Origin: Bacillota bacterium
GTDB lineage: Bacteria > Bacillota > Clostridia > Lachnospirales > Bianqueaceae
Assembly: GCA_017474705.1 (NCBI GenBank)
Contig: JAFVHC010000268.1
Span: forward strand, 1 to 6,444
DNA length: 6,444 bases
Direction: 5' to 3'
Shown in pieces: positions 1-5,739 of this stretch (position 1 is its first letter; each line of letters begins with the position of its first letter). Below the pieces are notes generated by a model, which saw only the letters and a list, made by a program, of their open reading frames with translations, searched no databases and was not told the origin of the DNA. Position numbers and translations under genes: made by a program.

Positions 1-36
1 GACGACATACAACGCGATATCTTACAGGATCATTAA
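1..36 (+). other. Possible tail of a convergent plus-strand gene (unidentified)
   Basis: Plus frame 1 is open from the window edge for 11 codons (DDIQRDILQDH) and ends in TAA at 34-36, just before the shared hairpin. This layout would fit a convergent gene. Frame 2 is equally open from the edge to a TGA at 62-64 and would give a basic tail (SYRIIKKKRRKTVS), so the frame cannot be settled. It may equally be plain intergenic DNA. No function can be assigned. Confidence 0.2.
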
Positions 37-62
37 GAAAAAGAGACGGAAAACCGTCTCTT
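35..62 (-). terminator. Intrinsic terminator after recX
   Basis: On the minus strand AAGAGACGG-TTTT-CCGTCTCTT forms a 9-bp stem (41-49 with 54-62) with a four-base loop. The tract reads TTTTTCTT over 42-35, so the outer A-T pairs are shared with it. The stem begins three bases after the recX TAA stop. This is a strong terminator for the minus-strand unit. In the plus direction the stem is followed by only a weak T-run, so two-way action is possible but less efficient. Confidence 0.88.
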
Positions 63-64
63 GA

Positions 65-595
65 TTACATAGTATCATCTATCCATTCCTCTTCTGAAGA
101 TTCCACTTCCAGAAGCGCGGCTTTGATGATGCGATAAGAAAAACCTTTTCTTTCCAGAAATGCCATGAGTTTATCCGCACTGACGGTTTCTGTCCTTGTC
201 TTTTTCTGAAGATGCCAGCGTGCCATCTCTAACTCCGTCTCATCATCCGTTCCGTTCTCGTCGAAAGCTACCGAGATCAGGCTTCCGTCGATGCCCTTGC
301 TGAGGAGACGGTTGGTGATATCTTTACGCGAACGATGATGGAGTTCCTGCTCCTGGCGTATGAATAATAGTGAATAACGGGCATCATCCACATAGTGATA
401 TTCTTTCAGGAAATCCAGCACCTCATCCGCAGTTTCCAGCGGGCACTGTTTTTCTTTCAGATGAGTGCGAATCTCCGCCTCCGTCCGCATTTTGAAATCC
501 AGAAAATGGAGCGCTTCATTCCTGTAAAAAGAACTGCGCTCGGATTCCGAAGCGAACTCCGGGATCCGGCGCCTGTTTTTACCTGCAGTTCTCAT
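65..595 (-). CDS. recX: Regulatory protein RecX
   Basis: RecX binds RecA filaments and modulates their activity. The 176 residues lie within the family range. The protein is built of three-helix repeats, as RecX should be: EALHFLDFKMRTEAEIRTHL (about 27-46) matches the first RecX repeat (the usual ALR-LS-R-RS-AEL-R-L pattern); VLDFLKEYHYVDDARYSLLFI (about 59-79) is the conserved 'GY-DD--YA' region; then HRSRKDITNRLLSKGI (87-102) with the last repeat at about 143-166 (KLMAFLERKGFSYRIIKAAL). The tail is acidic (ESSEEEWIDD). I use the ATG at 595 because the next in-frame Met (residue 36, at 490) would remove part of the first repeat and also lacks a ribosome binding site. No Shine-Dalgarno is seen in the 14 bases after the recA stop, so translation may rely on coupling with recA. 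Overall conservation is low, as usual for RecX; position after recA strengthens the call. Confidence 0.9.
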   Translation of the reverse strand: MRTAGKNRRRIPEFASESERSSFYRNEALHFLDFKMRTEAEIRTHLKEKQCPLETADEVLDFLKEYHYVDDARYSLLFIRQEQELHHRSRKDITNRLLSKGIDGSLISVAFDENGTDDETELEMARWHLQKKTRTETVSADKLMAFLERKGFSYRIIKAALLEVESSEEEWIDDTM

Positions 596-609
596 TTGAA
601 TGTTGGTAT

Positions 610-1632
610 TTACTCTTCAGCTTCTGCTTCTTCCGGTGCGGCATCGAAACCCAGTTTGACGCGGACTTTATGCTCGATCTCGGCCATAAGTTCAGGATTG
701 TCGTGCAGCAGTTTTTTCACGTTTTCACGACCTTGTCCCAGACGCTCATCGTTATAGTTATACCATGCTCCGCTCTTTACGACGATACCTTCATTTGCCG
801 CGAGATCCAGGATATCGCCCTCGCGGGAGATGCCCTGCCCGTACATGATATCGAATTCTGCTTCTTTGAACGGCGGTGCTACTTTATTCTTCACGACTTT
901 GACCCGGACATGGTTGCCGATGAATTCTCCATTCGCTTTCAGTGTTTCGACACGGCGCACATCCAAACGCACAGAGGCATAGAACTTCAACGCACGGCCG
1001 CCGGTCGTTGTTTCAGGATTGCCGAACATGACACCGACTTTCTCACGTAGCTGGTTGATGAAGACAACGATGCAGTTGGACTTATTGATCGCTCCTGTCA
1101 GCTTGCGCAGCGCCTGCGACATAAGGCGCGCCTGCAGACCTACATGGGAGTCTCCCATTTCGCCATCGATCTCAGCTTTGGGCACAAGTGCCGCAACGGA
1201 GTCCACGACTACGATATCCATGGCGCCGGAACGGACCATTGTCTCCGTGATCTCCAACGCCTGCTCGCCGTTATCCGGCTGGGAAATGTACAGATTTTCG
1301 ATATCCACGCCCAGATTTCGTGCATATGCCGGATCCATTGCATGCTCCGCATCGATATATCCGGCGATGCCGCCGCGCTTCTGCGCTTCTGCGACCATAT
1401 GCAACGCAACCGTGGTCTTACCGCTGGATTCCGGGCCGTAGATCTCTATGATGCGGCCGCGAGGGATACCTCCGACGCCAAGAGCTGCGTCCAGGCTTAA
1501 AGAGCCGGTCGGGATCGTTTCGACGTTCATGTTGACGGATTCGCCCAGTTTCATGATCGCACCCTGGCCGTAGCTTTTCTGGATCTGTGAGATGGCGGCC
1601 TCCAATGCTTTTTGTCTTTCATTACCTGCCAT
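610..1632 (-). CDS. recA: Recombinase A
   Basis: DNA-dependent ATPase that forms filaments on single-stranded DNA, carries out homologous strand exchange and triggers LexA self-cleavage in the SOS response. The 340 residues are full length. The core numbering agrees with E. coli RecA: Walker A GPESSGKTT (66-74, Lys72), catalytic Glu96 in DAEHAMD, Walker B IVVVDS (140-145, Asp144), DNA loop L1 around 156-161 (DGEMGD), and Gln194 followed by loop L2 (FINQLREKVGVMFGNPETTTGG). The segment GGRALKFYASVRLDVRR (211-227) is a strong family signature. The C-terminus ends in a short acidic tail, as usual. One small variation is Met99 in place of the Leu found in E. coli at DAEHALD. The ATG at 1632 is set by AGGAGGT 8 bases upstream. 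The gene is probably transcribed both from its own promoter and by read-through from cinA, and continues into recX. Confidence 0.98.
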   Translation of the reverse strand: MAGNERQKALEAAISQIQKSYGQGAIMKLGESVNMNVETIPTGSLSLDAALGVGGIPRGRIIEIYGPESSGKTTVALHMVAEAQKRGGIAGYIDAEHAMDPAYARNLGVDIENLYISQPDNGEQALEITETMVRSGAMDIVVVDSVAALVPKAEIDGEMGDSHVGLQARLMSQALRKLTGAINKSNCIVVFINQLREKVGVMFGNPETTTGGRALKFYASVRLDVRRVETLKANGEFIGNHVRVKVVKNKVAPPFKEAEFDIMYGQGISREGDILDLAANEGIVVKSGAWYNYNDERLGQGRENVKKLLHDNPELMAEIEHKVRVKLGFDAAPEEAEAEE

Positions 1633-1640
1633 GATAAGTT

Positions 1641-1647
1641 ACCTCCT
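1641..1647 (-). promoter_or_regulatory. recA ribosome binding site
   Basis: A perfect AGGAGGT on the minus strand, 8 bases before the recA ATG at 1632. It is the strongest Shine-Dalgarno match in the window, in keeping with high RecA synthesis, and contrasts with recX, which has none. Confidence 0.9.
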
Positions 1648-1686
1648 GAATAATCTCTATAGTATATAAAAGGCTGTTTTTCGAAA

Positions 1687-1710
1687 TATGTACAGTGTTT
1701 TATGTACAGT
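1687..1710. repeat. Duplicated 10-base TGTACA-centred element upstream of recA
   Basis: On the plus strand TATGTACAGT occurs perfectly at 1687-1696 and again at 1701-1710, a 14-base period. Each copy contains the palindrome TGTACA (1689-1694 and 1703-1708), so the pair is both a direct repeat and an inverted repeat with an 8-base spacer. Relative to the suggested recA start the near copy would fall around -35 to -40 and the far copy around -49 to -54, as expected of an operator. The alternative is a weak 6-bp hairpin in the cinA transcript. Which protein binds, if any, is unknown. Confidence 0.55.
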
Positions 1711-1713
1711 TTC

Positions 1714-2979
1714 TCAGCTTTCCGGATCCGGTTCCTCCAGAACCATGAGCCTGAGTTTGTTCAGCGCCTGGATGACCGTCCGGTGACGGTTTTCCTGCCG
1801 GTCGCCTTTTAAGTGCAGTTCCAGGACTTCCGTCCTGCCGCGTACGCAGACCCCCACATAAATGAGCCCAACGGGTTTTTCCGGTGTTCCGCCGCCTGGT
1901 CCTGCGATCCCGGTGATGGCGACAGCGGCATCTGTCTTGGCAGCGCGGGCCGCGCCTTCTGCCATAGCGCGTGCTGTCTGCATGCTGACGGCTCCATACC
2001 GGACAAGCACCTCATGCGGTACGCCGAGAAACTGTTCCTTGGCTTCATTGGAGTACGTAATGAAGCCGGCCTTGTACACTTCTGAGATCCCATTATAGTT
2101 GATCAGCTGTCCGGAAAAAAGGCCTCCTGTACAGGATTCCGCCGCACTGACCGTTATTTTTTTCTCGATCAGCAGACGGCCGACCACACTTTCCAGGGTA
2201 TCTTCGTCTGATCCATAGATCAAGGTGCCCAATTCCTGCCGAAGCTCCGCTTCCACCGGACTGATCAAAGCCCACGCTTCTTCCTGCGTCGCAGCTTTCG
2301 CCGTGATCCGCAGATCCACCATGCCGGTCTTAGCATACGGCGCCAGCGTAGGATTCGTCATGCGCTCCATGCGGTCATGCAGACGATATTCCAGTGCGGA
2401 TTCACCGATCCCGCATAGATGCAGTGTGCGGGACAGCATGACTTCATCGGAAAGGCTCCTTAGATATGTACAGACCTGCTCATCGAACATTGGCCGCATT
2501 TCCGAAGGCGGTCCGGGCAGCATGATGAGGATCTTGTCCTCCCTGCGCAGGACGAAGCCCGGTGCTGTACCATGTGCGTTCTGCAGTGGAACAGCCCCTT
2601 GCGGCAGCATGGCCTGCTTCCAGTTGTTCGGCGTGATATCACGATGCATCTGTCTGAGACGGTCCTCGATATTGGCGCGCGCCTCCTGGTTCTCTACCAT
2701 AGGTACATCGAAATATACGGCTCCCATCTCCTTGGAAAGATCGTCTCCTGTGGGGCCAAGACCGCCCGTGGTGATCACGATATCAGCCCGGCCAAACGCC
2801 AGTCGAAACGCTTCCAGGACCCGCTCCGGATTATCTCCGACCACCTGCTGATGGAACAGATCTATGCCCAGCGACGCAAGGCCCTTGGCGATGTAGGATG
2901 CGTTGGTATTGACGATATCCCCCAGCAGGATCTCTGTCCCGATGGCGATGATCTCTGCGGACCATTCTTTATTCTTCAT
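1714..2979 (-). CDS. cinA: CinA family protein: CinA/MoaB-like N-terminal domain fused to NMN amidohydrolase (PncC) domain
   Basis: Two-domain CinA protein of 421 residues, the full family length. The N-terminal half (about 8-250) is the CinA/molybdopterin-binding-like domain: IIAIGTEILLGDIVNTN (10-26), ITTGGLGPTGDD (69-80), and MLPGPPSE (153-160); in related proteins it is linked to ADP-ribose pyrophosphatase activity. The C-terminal half (about 262-415) is the PncC nicotinamide mononucleotide deamidase domain, with the active-site motif SAAESCTGG (278-286), GFITYSNEAK (305-314) and TGIAGPGGGTPEKPVG (356-371). The likely role is pyridine nucleotide salvage, turning NMN into nicotinate mononucleotide. 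The name comes from competence-inducible cinA-recA operons in streptococci, and recA is also the next gene here. The ATG has AGGGAA 7 bases upstream and overlaps the end of pgsA. Competence function is not shown by the sequence, as no other competence gene is in the window. Confidence 0.95.
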   Translation of the reverse strand: MKNKEWSAEIIAIGTEILLGDIVNTNASYIAKGLASLGIDLFHQQVVGDNPERVLEAFRLAFGRADIVITTGGLGPTGDDLSKEMGAVYFDVPMVENQEARANIEDRLRQMHRDITPNNWKQAMLPQGAVPLQNAHGTAPGFVLRREDKILIMLPGPPSEMRPMFDEQVCTYLRSLSDEVMLSRTLHLCGIGESALEYRLHDRMERMTNPTLAPYAKTGMVDLRITAKAATQEEAWALISPVEAELRQELGTLIYGSDEDTLESVVGRLLIEKKITVSAAESCTGGLFSGQLINYNGISEVYKAGFITYSNEAKEQFLGVPHEVLVRYGAVSMQTARAMAEGAARAAKTDAAVAITGIAGPGGGTPEKPVGLIYVGVCVRGRTEVLELHLKGDRQENRHRTVIQALNKLRLMVLEEPDPES

Positions 2980-3535
2980 ACAATACTTCCCTGTTTTTGT
3001 AGATGTACTCGATGACCGATGCGATCGACAGGATCATGGACAGGTACGCGCTGATCGTGATCAGGATCTGATACCAGTTGTACTGCCAACCCAGAATGAT
3101 CAGCATGGCCATGATCATCTGCACGACTGTCTTGATCTTGCCCAGCATGGCCGCCGCAATAACGACTCCTTTAGATGCCGCCACCAGGCGGAATCCACTG
3201 ATGATGAATTCGCGTGCTACTATGATGATTACGATCCATCCCGCGAGTTCGCCCCGTTCCACAAAGCAGATCAGCGCAGAGATGACCAATAGTTTGTCCG
3301 CCAACGGATCCATGAATTTGCCGAAGTCCGTTACCAGACCGCGGCTGCGTGCCAGATAACCATCCAGATGGTCGGTATACGAAGCAAGGGCGAATACAGC
3401 CAGCGCGGCAATGCGGTTCCAGGGATGCGGCAGCAGTCTCGTCATATATAAAACAATGAATACCGGGATCAGCAGGACCCTGAGGGTCGTCAGTTTATTG
3501 GCGATGTTTAAATCGATCTTTTTCTTTGTTTCCAT
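2969..3535 (-). CDS. pgsA: CDP-diacylglycerol--glycerol-3-phosphate 3-phosphatidyltransferase
   Basis: Integral membrane enzyme that swaps CMP of CDP-diacylglycerol for glycerol-3-phosphate, giving phosphatidylglycerol phosphate, the committed step to phosphatidylglycerol and cardiolipin. The 188 residues are typical. The complete CDP-alcohol phosphotransferase signature D-x2-D-G-x2-A-R-x8-G-x3-D-x3-D is present: Asp55, Asp58, Gly59, Ala62, Arg63, Gly72, Asp76 and Asp80, the metal and nucleotide site. Hydrophobic segments at about 18-30, 41-52, 82-92, 98-106, 124-150 and 155-175 fit a multi-pass protein, and NIANKLTTLRVLLIP is the usual start of PgsA. A short basic N-terminal extension (METKKKIDL) precedes it. 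The ATG overlaps the rimO TGA (TGATG), and AGGAGA lies 9 bases upstream inside rimO. Paralogues such as phosphatidylserine synthase (PssA) are less likely because of the TLRVLLIP start and the neighbours. The TAA stop overlaps cinA by 11 bases. Confidence 0.94.
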   Translation of the reverse strand: METKKKIDLNIANKLTTLRVLLIPVFIVLYMTRLLPHPWNRIAALAVFALASYTDHLDGYLARSRGLVTDFGKFMDPLADKLLVISALICFVERGELAGWIVIIIVAREFIISGFRLVAASKGVVIAAAMLGKIKTVVQMIMAMLIILGWQYNWYQILITISAYLSMILSIASVIEYIYKNREVLYEE

Positions 3536-4878
3536 CAGATCTCTTCTCCTATCAAGTCGTACTCATACGCACCGCTGATACGGCAGCGGATATAGTCTCC
3601 GGACTGATGCGGTTCCTCCGTCGTAACGAACACGAAACCGTCGATGTCCGGGGCATCCCGGTACGAGCGTGTACTGTACACATACCCTTCTTCCACCGCG
3701 TCAGGGATCTCTCCCTCCACGATGACTTTCAATTCACTGCCGATCAGGGACTCGGAGATCTCCCGGCTGACCTGCTGCTGCATCTGCATCAGGACGTCTC
3801 TGCGGCGCTCTTTTTCTTCTTCCGGCACCTGATCTTTCATACGGGCAGCCGGCGTTCCTTCCTCTTGAGAATATGTGAAGACACCCAACCGATCGAACCC
3901 GGCTTCTCTGACGAAATCACACATCTCCTCGAATTCTTCTTCCGTTTCACCGGGGAAACCGGTGATCAATGTGGTACGGATGCAAACCTCAGGCATAGCG
4001 TCCCGCAATTTGGCCATGACCTGTTTCAATATGGCCTTGGAGTGCTTGCGGTTCATGCGCTTGAGGACACTGTCCGCACAATGCTGGATCGGCATGTCGA
4101 TATACGGAAGGATCTTTTCTTCAGACGCCATAGTCTGAATGAGTTCATCGGTGATATCTTCCGGATAACAATACAGCAGGCGGATCCAGTGGATACCTTC
4201 GACCCGGCACAACATGTACAGCAGATCCGAGAGATCGATATCCTCGTCCAGATCCTTGCCGTATTTCGTGATGTCCTGCGCCACGACCATCAGTTCGGTG
4301 ACGCCCTGTTCGGCAAGATCATGCACTTCCCGTATGATATCCTCCGCCTTGCGCGAACGATAGCGACCGCGGATCGAAGGGATCGTGCAGTAGGTGCAGA
4401 AATTGTCGCAGCCCTCCGCGATCTTGATGTATTCATAATACCCTGTCGTGGACAGCAGCCGTTTCTGATACCCGAGATCCCGTTCCGTCAGCGCGCCGAG
4501 ACGTACGACCTTCCGGTCGGTCCGAAGCAGTTCATCCAGGACTTCAACGATGTCCTCATAGCTGCCTGTTCCGACGACTGCATCGACTTCCGGAAGATCT
4601 TCGCCGATCTCTTTTGCAAAGCGCTGGGCGAGACAACCCGTTACGACCAGCTTTTTGCAGCATCCGGTTTCTTTATACGCAGCCATCTCTAGGATGGTTT
4701 CGATGGATTCTTCCTGTGCTGATTGGATGAAACCACAGGTGTTGATGATGATGACCTCGGCAAGGGCATCATCCTTGACTAGTTCATATCCATGATCCAA
4801 CAGCCGCTCCAGCATGATCTCGCTGTCAACGGTGTTCTTATCACAGCCAAGGGATACAAACGATACAGTTACTGGCAT
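3535..4878 (-). CDS. rimO: Ribosomal protein S12 (aspartate) methylthiotransferase RimO
   Basis: Radical-SAM enzyme with two 4Fe-4S clusters that adds a methylthio group to the beta-carbon of a conserved aspartate in ribosomal protein S12. The 447 residues match the family length. Domains in order: an N-terminal MTTase (UPF0004) domain with cluster cysteines Cys12 (SLGCDKNTVDSE), Cys48 (NTCGF) and Cys82 (TGCLAQR); the radical-SAM core with CxxxCxxC at Cys157/Cys161/Cys164; and a C-terminal TRAM domain from about 375. RimO rather than the tRNA enzyme MiaB or MtaB is indicated by SLGCDKNTVDSE, LLYCYPE (about 234-240), LGVFTYSQEEGTPAA (331-345) and RSYRDAPDIDG (404-414) in the TRAM region. The start is the ATG with GAGGG 6 bases upstream, lying inside the folD end. 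The TGA stop shares one base with the pgsA ATG. An extra Cys73-Cys74 pair sits near the cluster site; its role, if any, is unknown. Confidence 0.96.
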   Translation of the reverse strand: MPVTVSFVSLGCDKNTVDSEIMLERLLDHGYELVKDDALAEVIIINTCGFIQSAQEESIETILEMAAYKETGCCKKLVVTGCLAQRFAKEIGEDLPEVDAVVGTGSYEDIVEVLDELLRTDRKVVRLGALTERDLGYQKRLLSTTGYYEYIKIAEGCDNFCTYCTIPSIRGRYRSRKAEDIIREVHDLAEQGVTELMVVAQDITKYGKDLDEDIDLSDLLYMLCRVEGIHWIRLLYCYPEDITDELIQTMASEEKILPYIDMPIQHCADSVLKRMNRKHSKAILKQVMAKLRDAMPEVCIRTTLITGFPGETEEEFEEMCDFVREAGFDRLGVFTYSQEEGTPAARMKDQVPEEEKERRRDVLMQMQQQVSREISESLIGSELKVIVEGEIPDAVEEGYVYSTRSYRDAPDIDGFVFVTTEEPHQSGDYIRCRISGAYEYDLIGEEI

Positions 4879-5726
4879 ATTTGACCCTCGTAAGCTTTCA
4901 GACAGTTGCTGAGCAGCATGGCGATCGTCATCGGACCGACGCCTCCAGGTACCGGTGTGATATAGGAAGCCTTACCGAGCATGGATTCAAAATCACAATC
5001 CCCGCATAAACCTTCTTCGGTGCGATGGATCCCCACATCGATCACGACGGCGCCTTCTTTGATATCGTCCCCGGTGAAGCGCTTCGGACGACCGACAGCA
5101 GAAATAAAGATATCCGCGTTTTTGATGAATTCGCGATCATCTTTGGTTTTGGTATGGATGACCGTGACCGTAGCGTTTTCGTTCATCATGAGCATTGCCA
5201 TGGGCTTGCCCACGATATTGCTGCGGCCGGCGACGACACAGTTTTTGCCGGTGATCTCGATCCCGGTACGTTTGAGCATCTGGATGATGCCGGACGGTGT
5301 ACAAGCGACCAGGGGATCTCCCGTGCCGGTGAACAGCTGTCCGGCATTGATGACATGGAACCCATCTACATCTTTGCGCGGATCGATGGTCCGGAGTACG
5401 GCCTCTTTATCGATCTGCTCAGGCACCGGCAGCTGCACCAGAATGCCGTGCACGGTCTCATCCTGATTCAGCCGTTCGATCGCCGCTATGACCTCGTCCG
5501 TCGTTGCGGTAGCAGGCATACGCAGTGTTTCCGACTGCATACGGATCCAGCCGCATGCCTTTTCTTTATTGGCAACGTAGACCTGCGAGGCAGGATCTTC
5601 ACCCACCAGGATGACAGTCATTTTCGGCGTGGGACGGCCTGCAGCCACATGTGCGGCGATACGCTCTTTCAGCTCCGCACGGATCTCCCGCGCGATCTGT
5701 TTCCCATCAATGATCTTGGTTTCCAT
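4869..5726 (-). CDS. folD: Bifunctional methylenetetrahydrofolate dehydrogenase / methenyltetrahydrofolate cyclohydrolase
   Basis: Cytosolic enzyme that oxidises 5,10-methylene-THF to methenyl-THF with NAD(P)+ and hydrolyses it to 10-formyl-THF. Together with Fhs it links formate to the methylene-THF pool. The protein has 285 residues, the normal length. Visible motifs are the catalytic YVANK (Tyr50, Lys54), GILVQLPVP with Gln98, KDVDGFH with Asp121, the Rossmann-type nucleotide-binding segment VVAGRSNIVGKPMA (164-177), HTKTKD (191-196) and the C-terminal signature TPVPGGVGPMT (257-267). I chose the ATG at 5726 because AAGGGAG lies 6 bases upstream and the protein then begins at METKIIDGK as in homologues. 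A longer frame from 5771 would add 15 residues inside the fhs end and has no support. The TAA stop overlaps the rimO start region by 10 bases, suggesting coupled translation. Confidence 0.97.
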   Translation of the reverse strand: METKIIDGKQIAREIRAELKERIAAHVAAGRPTPKMTVILVGEDPASQVYVANKEKACGWIRMQSETLRMPATATTDEVIAAIERLNQDETVHGILVQLPVPEQIDKEAVLRTIDPRKDVDGFHVINAGQLFTGTGDPLVACTPSGIIQMLKRTGIEITGKNCVVAGRSNIVGKPMAMLMMNENATVTVIHTKTKDDREFIKNADIFISAVGRPKRFTGDDIKEGAVVIDVGIHRTEEGLCGDCDFESMLGKASYITPVPGGVGPMTIAMLLSNCLKAYEGQICQ

Positions 5727-5732
5727 GTATTT

Positions 5733-5739
5733 CTCCCTT
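5733..5739 (-). promoter_or_regulatory. folD ribosome binding site
   Basis: AAGGGAG on the minus strand, 6 bases before the ATG at 5726 and directly after the fhs TAA stop. It decides the folD start against the longer in-frame ATG at 5771. Its position against the upstream stop suggests that ribosomes finishing fhs can reinitiate on folD. Confidence 0.8.

Larger units (their letters stand above)
1633..1713 (-). promoter_or_regulatory. cinA-recA intergenic region with probable recA promoter
   Basis: This 81-base gap is the only non-overlapping space of note inside the block. On the minus strand it is AT-rich and holds TATACT (1666-1661), with overlapping alternatives TATATA (1668-1663) and TATAGA (1661-1656), as the likely -10. 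A start near 1654 would give a leader of about 22 bases. I find no good -35: the hexamers at 16-18 base spacing (TATTTC, ATATTT, CATATT) match TTGACA poorly, so the promoter may be weak or depend on a regulator. I see no clear intrinsic terminator for cinA, so read-through from upstream is probable. No canonical Gram-positive LexA box (CGAAC-N4-GTTCG) is visible. Confidence 0.5.

Noticed and set aside
1671..1690. Possible LexA box around TTTCGAAAAACAG before recA
   Set aside because: It has CGAA but no matching GTTCG half at four bases, so it does not meet the Gram-positive consensus.
1687..1710. Hairpin TGTACA/TGTACA as a cinA terminator
   Set aside because: The stem is only 6 AT-rich pairs with an 8-base loop and no T-tract follows, so termination is unlikely.
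2225..2851. 208-codon plus-strand frame opposite cinA
   Set aside because: Ser/Arg-rich shadow of the well-supported cinA reading frame, with no family features.
3526..4692. Long open frame (388 codons) on the plus strand opposite rimO
   Set aside because: It lies wholly antisense to a gene with every RimO signature intact. The predicted protein is rich in His, Phe, Asp and Arg without domain structure, as expected of the complement of a GC-biased coding frame. It has no convincing promoter or known motif.
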